This document shows, one piece after another, positions 24,211 through 32,939 of a stretch of DNA of 64,000 bases. The translations under genes were made by a program, and so were the position numbers. Origin of the DNA: Lacrimispora amygdalina (GTDB taxonomy: Bacteria > Bacillota > Clostridia > Lachnospirales > Lachnospiraceae); NCBI RefSeq assembly GCF_900205965.1, contig NZ_OAOF01000003.1, positions 248,001-312,000 of the forward strand, given 5' to 3'. Position 1 is the stretch's first letter. Each line of letters opens with the position of its first letter. Below the pieces are notes generated by a model that was given only the letters and a program-made list of their open reading frames with translations, was not told the DNA's origin and made no database searches.

Positions 24211-25326
24211 ATGAAGAAATATGATTATGTGCTTGTCGGAGGCGGCCTTTATTCCGGCGTATTTGCATATCTTGCTGGAAAGCAGGGAAAGAAATGCCTG
24301 GTTCTTGAAAAAAGAGAGCATCTGGGGGGCAACCTGTATTGTGAGGAGACGGAAGGAATCCATGTACACCGGTATGGCGCCCATATTTTCCATACCAGTA
24401 ACCGTAAGGTCTGGCAGTTTGTAAATGAACTGGCGGAATTTAACCGCTACACCAACAGTCCGGTTGCCAATTACTTAGGGCAGATGTACAATCTCCCCTT
24501 TAATATGAATACCTTCAGCAAGATGTGGGGAGTGTCTACCCCGGAGCAGGCGAAAGAGAAGATCAGTCAGCAGAGACAGGTGATTACAGGCGAGCCGAAA
24601 AACTTAGAAGAGCAGGCAATCAGTCTTGTTGGAACAGATATTTATGAGAAACTGGTAAAGGGTTACACGGAAAAGCAGTGGGGCAGAGACTGTAAGGATC
24701 TTCCGGCTTTTATTATTAAGCGGCTTCCAGTCCGCTTCACCTATGATAACAATTATTTCAATGATTTATATCAGGGAATTCCAATCGGCGGTTATAACGT
24801 GATAACAGACAAGCTTTTTGAGGGCTGTGATGTGGAGCTTTCTGTGGATTATCTGGAAGACAGAGAGAAGTATGACAGCCTAGGGGAAACGATTATCTAT
24901 ACAGGTATGATTGATGCCTTTTACGGATACCGGTTTGGAAAACTGGAATACCGCAGCCTGAAATTTGAAACAGAGACTCTTCCTACAGACAATTATCAGG
25001 GAGTTGCAGTTGTCAACTACACAGACCGTGAGACGCCTTTTACAAGAATCATTGAACATAAGCATTTTGAGTTTGGCACACAGGAAAAGACAGTGATAAC
25101 CAGAGAATATCCCAGTGACTGGAGTGAGGGTATGGAACCTTACTATCCGGTAAATGATGAAAAGAATCAGGAATTGTATCAGACCTATGCGGCACTGGCC
25201 CAAAAGGAAGATCGTGTGATCTTCGGAGGAAGACTGGGAGAATATAAATATTATGATATGGACAAGGTCATCGAGTCTGCTATGAGAATGGCGGAAGCTC
25301 AGCTTGCTCTTTCCAGTCAGCTATAG
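24211..25326 (+). CDS. glf: UDP-galactopyranose mutase
   Basis: A 371-residue flavoenzyme that converts UDP-galactopyranose to UDP-galactofuranose. The N-terminal FAD site reads DYVLVGGGLYSGVFAY, then LEKREHLGGN, and RYGAHIFHTS (substrate and flavin contacts); the GLF C-terminal domain is complete. The ATG at 24211 is preceded by GGGAG, and the promoter position supports it. It heads a plus-strand run of glycan genes, implying that a galactofuranose-containing wall or surface polymer is made here. Confidence 0.93.
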   Translation: MKKYDYVLVGGGLYSGVFAYLAGKQGKKCLVLEKREHLGGNLYCEETEGIHVHRYGAHIFHTSNRKVWQFVNELAEFNRYTNSPVANYLGQMYNLPFNMNTFSKMWGVSTPEQAKEKISQQRQVITGEPKNLEEQAISLVGTDIYEKLVKGYTEKQWGRDCKDLPAFIIKRLPVRFTYDNNYFNDLYQGIPIGGYNVITDKLFEGCDVELSVDYLEDREKYDSLGETIIYTGMIDAFYGYRFGKLEYRSLKFETETLPTDNYQGVAVVNYTDRETPFTRIIEHKHFEFGTQEKTVITREYPSDWSEGMEPYYPVNDEKNQELYQTYAALAQKEDRVIFGGRLGEYKYYDMDKVIESAMRMAEAQLALSSQL

Positions 25327-25366
25327 TACAATACAACGGAAAAATCGGCAGGCCGGGGAGGTTATG

Positions 25367-26344
25367 ATGAATGTAGTTTATGCATCCAACGATAAGTATG
25401 CCAGACACCTGGCAGTTTCTCTCTATTCTCTTTTAGATCATAACAAAAAGATAGAAACACTGGATATCTGGGTTTTATCCATGGGGTTGTCAGAGGAAAC
25501 AAAAGACCGCTTATGCGGGATAGCAGAAGAATTTGACCGGGAGCTTTCGGTGATAGAGCTGGGAAATTTAAAAGAACGGTTTTCCCATAAGGTGGATACC
25601 GGGGGATTTGATTTAAGTATTATGGCCCGTTTGTTTTTAGGCGATGTGCTTCCTGAGCATGTGGAACGGGTTCTCTATCTGGACTGTGATACGGTGGTGC
25701 TGTCTTCCTTAGAGAGACTATGGAAGGCAGATCTGGGGCCCTTTCTGCTTGGCGCAGTGATGGAACCTACCATTTATCCATGTATTAAAGAGGAGATCGG
25801 CTTAAGTCCGGAAGAACCTTATTTCAATTCCGGAGTACTTTTAATAGATTTAAACCAGTGGAGAGAGAAGAACGCCCAGAAGATGCTTCTTGATTTCTAC
25901 CGCTCCAAGGGAGGAAAGCTCTTTGCCGGAGACCAGGATACCATTAATGGAAGCTTAAAGGGCAGAATCAGGCCATTGTCTCCCCGCTATAATTACTTTA
26001 CCAATTACCGGTATTTTCATTACCGGCATTTGGTCAGGCTGTCGCCGGTGTATGCCATGATTACGGAGAACGGCTTTAAACAGGCTGGCAGGCACCCGGC
26101 GATTCTTCATTTCATGGGAGATGAAAGACCCTGGAAGGAAGGAAATCTAAACCACTACCGCAGAGCGTACGAGAAGTATCTTGCGAAGACTCCCTGGGCA
26201 GGGACTCCTAAGGAGAAGGGAAACCGATTCTATATGGCAGCGTATCATCTCATGAATTACGGCACATATTTATGCCCCCCGTTTCGTGACTTTATAAGCA
26301 GCCGGTTTGGAATGAAGCTGGTGAATTCCAGAAAAGGATCTTAA
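25367..26344 (+). CDS. Family 8 glycosyltransferase
   Basis: A 325-residue retaining GT8, related to LgtC, GspA and glycogenin-like enzymes that usually transfer galactose or glucose from UDP donors. Motifs: VVYASNDKY near the N-terminus, the metal-binding YLDCDTVV, PYFNSGVLLIDL, AGDQDTIN and the C-terminal ILHFMG. GGGGAGG gives good spacing to the ATG at 25367; the adjacent ATG at 25364 is also possible. It is 40 bases after glf in the same operon. The C-terminal tail is basic and may touch the membrane. Confidence 0.88.
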   Translation: MNVVYASNDKYARHLAVSLYSLLDHNKKIETLDIWVLSMGLSEETKDRLCGIAEEFDRELSVIELGNLKERFSHKVDTGGFDLSIMARLFLGDVLPEHVERVLYLDCDTVVLSSLERLWKADLGPFLLGAVMEPTIYPCIKEEIGLSPEEPYFNSGVLLIDLNQWREKNAQKMLLDFYRSKGGKLFAGDQDTINGSLKGRIRPLSPRYNYFTNYRYFHYRHLVRLSPVYAMITENGFKQAGRHPAILHFMGDERPWKEGNLNHYRRAYEKYLAKTPWAGTPKEKGNRFYMAAYHLMNYGTYLCPPFRDFISSRFGMKLVNSRKGS

Positions 26345-26355
26345 AAGGAGCAGAT

Positions 26356-27252
26356 ATGAACGTAAGCTGTATCATCTTGAACTATAACGATGCCGATACC
26401 ACCATAAGACTGGTTCAATCGATCAAAGAGTATTCCTCTCTGGACTCCATTGTTATCGTTGACAACCATTCCACAGATGATTCTGCCGCCAGATTAAAGG
26501 AATTAAGCGGCGGAAGGATACATGTGGTCAGCTCCTTAAAGAATGGCGGATATGGCTATGGGAATAATCTGGGTATCCGCTATGCATACAGCGAATTAGG
26601 TGCTACCCATGTACTCATTGCAAATCCCGATGTCCTGTTTTCACAGGAGACGCTTCTTGCCATGAAGGCTTTATTTGCTGCTGATAAATCTGTTGCAGTG
26701 ACAGCTGCAATTCCCGTTGACCAGAGCGGTAAGGCAGGGCTGCCTGGCTGGAAGCTTACAGGTCTGTTTGCGGACCTTTTGGATACCGGGCTGGTTACAC
26801 GCCGGCTGTTGAAGCGGTGGCTCACCTATGATCCGGATAAGCGTGCTTTTTGGGCGGCTGTACCAGGGGGAGCAAAACGCTGCGCTTTAGCAGATGCAGT
26901 TCCTGGTTCTCTTTTGCTGGCAGATGCAGATGCATTAACTGCATGCGGACTCTATGACGAAGAAGTCTTTCTCTATTATGAGGAGAAGATTCTGGGCCAT
27001 AAGTTGAAAGAAAAGGGGTATAAGACACTCCTTTTGCTTGACAGGACCTATGTCCATCTTCACTCGGTCTCTATTAATAAATCAGTTAGCTCAATACTTA
27101 AGAAACAGGCGCTGCTGCATAGAAGCAAGCTTCATTATTATAGAAAATATTTAAAAATAAACCGGTTTCAGGAATTGGCAGCAAAAGGATTCCTGAATTT
27201 TCTCATGTTTGAGATCTGGTTTTTAACTAAGATTCTGGGAATGTCATGGTAA
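26356..27252 (+). CDS. Family 2 glycosyltransferase, rhamnosyltransferase (WbbL)-like
   Basis: A 298-residue inverting GT-A enzyme. It shows IILNYNDAD, IVDNHSTDDS and the donor motif ANPDVLF, where NPD replaces DxD as in WbbL-type rhamnosyl- and galactofuranosyltransferases. A YYEEKILG acceptor-site motif lies at about residues 213-220. The C-terminal about 40 residues are hydrophobic and basic, suggesting peripheral membrane contact. It sits 11 bases behind the GT8 gene with AAAAGGAG as ribosome site. A deoxysugar or furanose donor is likely from the NPD form but not proven. Confidence 0.85.
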   Translation: MNVSCIILNYNDADTTIRLVQSIKEYSSLDSIVIVDNHSTDDSAARLKELSGGRIHVVSSLKNGGYGYGNNLGIRYAYSELGATHVLIANPDVLFSQETLLAMKALFAADKSVAVTAAIPVDQSGKAGLPGWKLTGLFADLLDTGLVTRRLLKRWLTYDPDKRAFWAAVPGGAKRCALADAVPGSLLLADADALTACGLYDEEVFLYYEEKILGHKLKEKGYKTLLLLDRTYVHLHSVSINKSVSSILKKQALLHRSKLHYYRKYLKINRFQELAAKGFLNFLMFEIWFLTKILGMSW

Positions 27253-27276
27253 TTGGAGTTGAGAGAGGGGAATGGA

Positions 27277-28197
27277 ATGATAACAGTACTACTGGCTGCC
27301 TGGAATGGGGAAGCATATTTAAAAGAGCAGATGGAATCACTTTTGAGGCAGACCAATCAGGAGTTTACCATTTTAATATCTGATGACGGTTCCTCTGACC
27401 GGACTCCCCAGATTATTATGGAATATGAAAACTGGTTTCCGGACAGGGTGGTATCTTTAAAAAACGGGAAGCCTACAGGCAGCGCAAAAGACAATTTTTT
27501 CCGCCTGTTAGAAGCTGCCTCGGATGAATATCTTATGTTTTGTGACCAGGATGACATCTGGCTGCCGGATAAGGTGGAAGTAACCCTGCGGGAAATGAAA
27601 AAGATGGAGAAACGATGGGGCAGGGATATGCCGCTTTTAATCCATTCCGACCTTTCGGTCATGGACCAGTCAGGAACGGTGATTTCCCCTTCCATGGCAA
27701 GGTACCAGAAAATCGGAGTTAATGATAACCGCCCCAGCCACTATCTGGTTGAAAATAATATTACAGGCAATACCATGATGATTAACCGCTCCTTAAAAAA
27801 TCTGGTAGTGCAGATTCCAAAAACATGTGTTATGCATGACTGGTGGCTTGGTCTCGTTGCAAGCTGTTTTGGAAAAATCTCCTATATTGACAAGCCGCTG
27901 GTCCGCTACCGGCAGCATGGCACCAATCAGGTAGGAGCAAAGAGCGGAATAAAACAGCTCTCACAGAGAATTGGCCGCCGGGAGAAAATCAGGGAAAATT
28001 ACCACAGTTTGTTTGAACAGGCAGAGTCGTTTCTTTCTATCTACGGACAATCCATGACTGACGGTCAGCTGGAATTGTTTCGTGAATTTATAAAGCTTTC
28101 CGGAAGAAGCAGAGCGGGAAAGATTAAGACCATTATAAAATACAAACTGTTTAAAAGTACCCGTGTAAGAACGCTGGGACAGATGTTTTCCATCTGA
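27277..28197 (+). CDS. Family 2 glycosyltransferase
   Basis: A 306-residue GT2 with VLLAAWNGE, ISDDGSSDRT and CDQDDIWLPDK, the set typical of rhamnosyltransferase-type wall-glycan GTs, and a C-terminal helical tail. The start at ATG 27277 follows GAGGGG; the in-frame TTG at 27253 has no better site. It belongs to the glf operon, with 24 bases to the preceding gene. The sugar and acceptor cannot be determined. Confidence 0.87.
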   Translation: MITVLLAAWNGEAYLKEQMESLLRQTNQEFTILISDDGSSDRTPQIIMEYENWFPDRVVSLKNGKPTGSAKDNFFRLLEAASDEYLMFCDQDDIWLPDKVEVTLREMKKMEKRWGRDMPLLIHSDLSVMDQSGTVISPSMARYQKIGVNDNRPSHYLVENNITGNTMMINRSLKNLVVQIPKTCVMHDWWLGLVASCFGKISYIDKPLVRYRQHGTNQVGAKSGIKQLSQRIGRREKIRENYHSLFEQAESFLSIYGQSMTDGQLELFREFIKLSGRSRAGKIKTIIKYKLFKSTRVRTLGQMFSI

Positions 28198-28235
28198 ACG
28201 GACACAGCGTATGGGAAAATGAGGAGAATGGCAGA

Positions 28236-29366
28236 ATGATACCAAATGAGAAAGAAATACTGGTAACGAGGGCTTCCATGCCTTCTTACGAAGAATTTAT
28301 AGAAGAGATCAAACCAATCTGGGAGACTGCCTGGATGACCAATATGGGCGAATTCCATGACAAACTGAAGGACCAGCTGAAGGATTATTTAAAAGCGGAA
28401 AATCTTCTTCTGTTTGTGAACGGACATATGGCTCTTGAGATGGTGCTGCAGGCGATGAACTTAACCGGAGAGGTAATAACCACGCCCTTTTCCTTTGCTT
28501 CCACCACCCATGCTATTGTGAGAAATAATCTGACTCCTGTATTCTGTGATATCAGAGAAGATGATTATACCATTGATGCCGGTCAGATCGAAGCTCTGAT
28601 TACAGATAAAACCACAGCCATCCTTCCCGTTCATGTGTATGGAAATGTCTGTGACGTGGAAAAAATAGAGTCTATTGCAAAGAAGTATAACTTAAAGGTG
28701 ATTTATGATGCAGCCCATGCCTTTGGTGTTGAGGTGAATCATCGTGGAATCGGAACCTACGGAGATGCTTCCATGTTCAGCTTTCATGCGACCAAGGTGT
28801 ATAACACCATAGAGGGAGGCGCGGTTACGTTTCAGGAGCCTGCGCTGGAGATCCTGCTCAATTACTTAAAGAATTTTGGAATAACCGGGAAAGAATCCGT
28901 GGAATACATTGGCGGCAATGCAAAGATGAATGAATTTCAGGCAGCAATGGGAATCTGCAACCTCCGCCATGTGGAGGAAAACATTGAAAAACGAAGGATC
29001 GCATCACAACGGTACAGAGAGCATTTGGAAGGGATTGCCGGAATCCGTCTGAGTCCGGTAAAAGAGGGGATCCGGCATAATTATGCTTATTTTCCTGTGT
29101 CATTTGAAGGCTTTTGCCTTACCAGGGACCAGGTATATGATATTCTTGCCTCCCACAATATCTTTGCCAGGAAGTATTTTTACCCCCTGATTACTGATTT
29201 TGACTGTTACAGGGAGCGTTTTTCCGGTCTGAAGCTTCCCAATGCAAAACGGGCGGCGGACAGTGTTCTGACTTTGCCGCTTTATGCGGATCTGCCTCTT
29301 GAGGATATAGACCGAATCTGTAATATAATCATAAATGCTGCACAGGAAGGAACCCAAAGCGTATGA
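28236..29366 (+). CDS. DegT/DnrJ/EryC1-type sugar aminotransferase
   Basis: A 376-residue PLP enzyme of the sugar-nucleotide aminotransferase family. The Schiff-base lysine is seen in FSFHATKVYNTIEGG. Other marks are VNGHMALEM (phosphate contacts), TTPFSFASTTHA, IYDAAHAFG (Asp for the PLP pyridine) and a C-terminal RKYFYP segment that resembles enzymes making 4-amino-4,6-dideoxy sugars (VioA/FdtB-like). It would transfer an amino group from glutamate to a keto sugar nucleotide. The matching dehydratase is not in the window. The next gene, an ATP-grasp enzyme, overlaps it by four bases and probably acts on the amino sugar formed. Confidence 0.85.
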   Translation: MIPNEKEILVTRASMPSYEEFIEEIKPIWETAWMTNMGEFHDKLKDQLKDYLKAENLLLFVNGHMALEMVLQAMNLTGEVITTPFSFASTTHAIVRNNLTPVFCDIREDDYTIDAGQIEALITDKTTAILPVHVYGNVCDVEKIESIAKKYNLKVIYDAAHAFGVEVNHRGIGTYGDASMFSFHATKVYNTIEGGAVTFQEPALEILLNYLKNFGITGKESVEYIGGNAKMNEFQAAMGICNLRHVEENIEKRRIASQRYREHLEGIAGIRLSPVKEGIRHNYAYFPVSFEGFCLTRDQVYDILASHNIFARKYFYPLITDFDCYRERFSGLKLPNAKRAADSVLTLPLYADLPLEDIDRICNIIINAAQEGTQSV

Positions 29367-30349
29367 AAGCTGCAGTTGTAACAGCGATCGGATCATTTTC
29401 CGCTGACATTGTAATTAAAAATTTAATAGAACTGGGATTGAAGGTGATCGGCTGTGATATCTATCCTGCAGAGTGGATTGTTGATTCTTCCAATGTATCT
29501 GTATTTTATCAGGTACCTCTGGCTACACAGGAGGATGAGTACATTGAGGAGATTCTTACCATATGCAGGAAGGAAGCTGCCGATGGACTGATTGTTCTGA
29601 CCGATGCAGAAGTGGATGTGTGGAACCGGAACAGAAATAAACTAGAGGAAGCCGGAGTAACATTATGCTTATCACCGGAAGAAACCATAACGGTCTGCAG
29701 AGATAAAATGAAGTTTTATGAGTTCCTTTCTGAAAGAGGTATTGGAAATCCCATACCCACCGCACGGCTGGACAGCATGACTCCTGAATCTATCCCTTAT
29801 CCGGCAGTTGTAAAGCCGTATAACGGCAGAAGCAGCCAGGGGCTTTGCTATCTTCACAGCCAGGAAGAGACGAAACGGTTTCTTGCCGGCTGTGAAGCGG
29901 TTAATTATGTGGTACAGCCCTTTTATAAGGGAAATGTGATCACAGTGGACGTGGTGCGGCAGGCGGACCCTGAGCGGTCTGCAGCTGTCTGCCGCAGGGA
30001 ATTGCTGAGGACGTTAAATGGTGCAGGTACCTCTGTTATGGTGTTTTCAAGTCCTGTTCTGGAAGAGTTATGTAAAGAGTCAGCAAGGGCGCTTGAAATT
30101 ACCGGTTGTGTTAATTTTGAATTCATTGAGGGGGAAGATGGGACGTATTCCATGCTGGAATGTAATCCACGGTTTTCCGGCGGCGTGGAATTTTCCTGTA
30201 TGGCAGGGTATGACTTTGTCTCCAACCATGTGAGGTGCTTCATGGAAGAGGAGATCGATGCCCAGGTGGCTGTCACGGAAATGTATATCGCCAGAAAATA
30301 TGAGGAATACGTGACAAAGGTGTTGGAAAAGGAAGGAACTACAGAATGA
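29363..30349 (+). CDS. ATP-grasp ligase of the carbamoyl-phosphate-synthase-like type
   Basis: A 328-residue ATP-grasp protein. The N-terminal pre-ATP-grasp fold (1-110) is followed by ATP-binding strands (PAVVKPYNGRSSQG, about 153-167) and the metal-binding SMLECNPRFSGG (Glu and Asn, about 268-279). Such enzymes form an acyl-phosphate and join a carboxylate to an amine or similar group. The coupling to a sugar aminotransferase (ATGA overlap), and the following GT (also ATGA overlap), suggest that it amidates the new amino sugar with an amino acid or other acid. That substrate assignment is inference. The more common way to acylate such sugars is an acetyltransferase, which is absent here. 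Confidence 0.8.
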   Translation: MKAAVVTAIGSFSADIVIKNLIELGLKVIGCDIYPAEWIVDSSNVSVFYQVPLATQEDEYIEEILTICRKEAADGLIVLTDAEVDVWNRNRNKLEEAGVTLCLSPEETITVCRDKMKFYEFLSERGIGNPIPTARLDSMTPESIPYPAVVKPYNGRSSQGLCYLHSQEETKRFLAGCEAVNYVVQPFYKGNVITVDVVRQADPERSAAVCRRELLRTLNGAGTSVMVFSSPVLEELCKESARALEITGCVNFEFIEGEDGTYSMLECNPRFSGGVEFSCMAGYDFVSNHVRCFMEEEIDAQVAVTEMYIARKYEEYVTKVLEKEGTTE

Positions 30350-31329
30350 CAGACGGATCAAACAGGAATATCATGGCAAGCATTAACTGTGTTACTTATA
30401 ACCACGGTGCGTTCATCCGGCAGGCTCTTGACAGCTTTCTGATGCAGAAAACGGACTTTGAGTATGAGATTCTGGTTCATGATGATGCTTCAACCGACGA
30501 AACCAGCGATATCATCCGGGAATATGCCGCTAAGTATCCAGATAAGATCCGCCCTCTGATTCAGACTGAAAACCAGTATTCCCAGGGGATCGATAACATC
30601 AGCGGCGCATTTAATTTTCCCCGTGCAAGAGGAAAATATATATTTATGTGTGATGGGGATGATTACTTTGATTCACCAGATAAGCTTCAAAAGCAGGTGG
30701 ATTATATGGAGTCTCATCCGGACTGCACCCTTTGCATTCACAGTGCAAGAATTCAGCTGATGGGGAAAGCGGTTGCAGAACGCCAGATGAGGCCTTACCG
30801 GAAGACCACAGTTCTTACGCCTGAAGAGATCATAGACAAAGCCTCCGGGTATGCCATGTCTTCCATGGCATTTCCAGCCAGACTTGTGAAGGAACTCCCT
30901 GACTATTATACGGACTGTCCCGTAGGAGATACCCCCTTGCAGCTGATGGCAGCAGCCAATGGGTACGGTTATTACATGGATGAACCTATGAGCGTATACC
31001 GGGTAGGTGTTGCAGGATCCTGGACTGCTGAAGGGAAAAAAGGAAATTATGCCGGGAAGCAGCAGGCCTATTATGAGCGGATGAAAGTGGTCTATGATGA
31101 ATTTGATAAAGCAACAGGCGGCCGTTTTAAGGCGGCCGCCATGAGTGCTTCTGACAGAACCTATTACCAGACGAAGGTCAATACCAGAGATTTTAAGGAA
31201 ATATTAAATCCTGCATTCCGAAGGTATTATAAGGAGCTTTCGCCTCTGACCAGGTTCTTTATTCAGTTTCAATACCGGACTCCCGGCTTATACAATCTGC
31301 TTCGTAGGTCATTTACCGGAAGCAGATAA
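30346..31329 (+). CDS. Family 2 glycosyltransferase
   Basis: A 327-residue GT2 enzyme with CVTYNHGAFIRQAL, VHDDASTDET and CDGDDYFDS, complete for the GT-A fold. The C-terminal hydrophobic region is short. It overlaps the ATP-grasp gene by four bases and is the last gene of the glf operon. It ends 14 bases before the convergent L,D-transpeptidase stop. It may transfer the modified amino sugar, judged by coupling alone. Confidence 0.86.
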   Translation: MTDGSNRNIMASINCVTYNHGAFIRQALDSFLMQKTDFEYEILVHDDASTDETSDIIREYAAKYPDKIRPLIQTENQYSQGIDNISGAFNFPRARGKYIFMCDGDDYFDSPDKLQKQVDYMESHPDCTLCIHSARIQLMGKAVAERQMRPYRKTTVLTPEEIIDKASGYAMSSMAFPARLVKELPDYYTDCPVGDTPLQLMAAANGYGYYMDEPMSVYRVGVAGSWTAEGKKGNYAGKQQAYYERMKVVYDEFDKATGGRFKAAAMSASDRTYYQTKVNTRDFKEILNPAFRRYYKELSPLTRFFIQFQYRTPGLYNLLRRSFTGSR

Positions 31330-31343
31330 AATACTTGTTGTTT

Positions 31344-32783
31344 TTATAGGTTAGGATCAGTCGGATCCCAGGTCTGTGTATCCGGTATAATCTGCTCAAT
31401 GGCAGGACGTTCATATGGTCCGGGAACCGGTGATTCGTAAATGTTTACCGTAGTACCCAGTGCGCAGTGATCATAGATCCATTTGGCATCACCGGAGAGG
31501 AGGCGGACACAGCCGGCTGACTCGGCAATACTTAAATAATTATAGGTAGAGGGATCAAGAGTCATCTTGTCTGGACGGCTGTAAAGAATAGAATGGATCA
31601 AAAAGCCCTTCCAGATCCTTGTTGCATACTGAGTGAAAATCCCATGATTCATATCCCTCCAACGGTACTTTACAGGTGTCTGGAAGGTTCCAAGAGGAGT
31701 ATCCGGACCTGTTGAGGTTAAAAAGGATTTGACTGGAATAATAAATCCATTGGCTCCGTCCTTAGCAAAGACCGTAAGACAGTTCATCTGTTTGTTGATG
31801 CTGATAAAAAACGGACCGCTGCTGCCCACAAGAGGCTCTAAATCAGTAAGCATTTTACCTGAATTTAAATCAAAATAATATTTGAAGCCGTCTATGTACT
31901 GCCAGCCTACAACTGGAAGAGAGTCCTTAAAATAGTATCGGTCATTCTCCTGCCAGGCCCAGCCGGTAAAGGGAGTGCCGTCTCCGTTAAAGTAACGCAG
32001 TCCGCCGTCAATAATCTGCATACCGTCTTTAGCAGAGGAGATAAGCGGCTTGTCAGTCTTATAAGGAAAGACAGAGTTCTTTGCATAGAATGCCATTCGA
32101 AAGCCTGTGATATAATGTCCGGTTCCCATGGTTCCCGCACTGGTACCGTTCTTTGCCCAGTCGGTGGTGGTACCGTCTTCTAATTTCGCTGAATAATAGA
32201 GATTGAACTGGTTATTTACATAACCGGAAAACCGCATCTGTATGGCTTCGATATTCACATCATTGGGATAATTGGTGGTCTGCTGTCCGTTCATAACCCA
32301 TGGGGACCAGCCAGTGCCTGATGTATAGGTCCGGTAAAGCACGTTTCCTACTATATTCGTGAGAAATGTAGATAATCCATGGAAGCCCTGTCCGTCATTG
32401 GTAATCCAGGCGTCGTTGACAAAAGGCTGTGTCCAGTTGCCGTCGCCGATCATAACTGTGGTCTGAAGACGGGGGAAGTTTGCTTTCATTGCTTCCTGGG
32501 CAGCTTTCGTGGCTTCATCCACAACGCCGTCCTCACCTCCTCCTTCTCCTTCCTGTCCAATATCTATTCCTGCATTTGCCAAAGCGGTTTCTGCTTCCTC
32601 TGTTGTAACGCCTCCCTCAGTTTCAGCCGGTTTCTGAGTTTCAGACTGGCTGATATCACTGATGCTGACGCCATTCCTGTAGCCTGGTCCATATGCCTCA
32701 TCCGCCCAAGTAAGGGCAGCCTGTCCGAGCACAAGAGCAGCTGTCAGGCAGAATGCCGCCAGGCCGCGTGTCAGTTTACGCAT
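31344..32783 (-). CDS. Secreted L,D-transpeptidase with ChW-like and cell-wall-binding repeats
   Basis: A 479-residue exported wall enzyme. A signal peptide (1-27) is followed by an acidic, Glu/Gly-rich linker (about 45-100). The region about 105-245 resembles clostridial hydrophobic-W (ChW) repeats (GTGWSPWVMNGQ, IEAIQMRFSG). Residues 255-315 are choline/glucan-binding-type repeats (GLRYFNGDGTPFTGWAWQ, RYYFKDSLPVVGWQYI). The C-terminal YkuD domain (about 325-455) has FLIHSIL (His397) and ESAGCVRL (Cys425), the catalytic pair. It makes 3-3 peptidoglycan crosslinks or attaches proteins. It is convergent with the glf operon and divergent from the flippase gene; CCTCCT on the plus strand marks its ribosome site. 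Confidence 0.9.
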   Translation of the reverse strand: MRKLTRGLAAFCLTAALVLGQAALTWADEAYGPGYRNGVSISDISQSETQKPAETEGGVTTEEAETALANAGIDIGQEGEGGGEDGVVDEATKAAQEAMKANFPRLQTTVMIGDGNWTQPFVNDAWITNDGQGFHGLSTFLTNIVGNVLYRTYTSGTGWSPWVMNGQQTTNYPNDVNIEAIQMRFSGYVNNQFNLYYSAKLEDGTTTDWAKNGTSAGTMGTGHYITGFRMAFYAKNSVFPYKTDKPLISSAKDGMQIIDGGLRYFNGDGTPFTGWAWQENDRYYFKDSLPVVGWQYIDGFKYYFDLNSGKMLTDLEPLVGSSGPFFISINKQMNCLTVFAKDGANGFIIPVKSFLTSTGPDTPLGTFQTPVKYRWRDMNHGIFTQYATRIWKGFLIHSILYSRPDKMTLDPSTYNYLSIAESAGCVRLLSGDAKWIYDHCALGTTVNIYESPVPGPYERPAIEQIIPDTQTWDPTDPNL

Positions 32784-32868
32784 GTTAAAAACCTCCTGTA
32801 AATCTTTCTAAATTTTATGGTGATTCCATAATACTTTAACATAACTAATTGGAAAATGCTATATACGA

Positions 32869-32897
32869 TTTACATTTATTGGTCAATATAGTACAAT
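32869..32897 (+). promoter_or_regulatory. Predicted promoter of the flippase gene at 32940
   Basis: TTTACA (32869-32874), 17-base spacer, TACAAT (32892-32897), 43 bases before the ATG. It lies in the 156-base space between divergent genes. Confidence 0.55.
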
Positions 32898-32939
32898 AAG
32901 GCGGAAATGTAAATTGGATAATTGAGGAGAAAAGCCAGT

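Noticed and set aside
31113..31140. Inverted repeat GGCGGCCG...CGGCCGCC as a terminator or attachment site
   Set aside because: It lies inside an intact glycosyltransferase frame and has no T run or flanking repeat.
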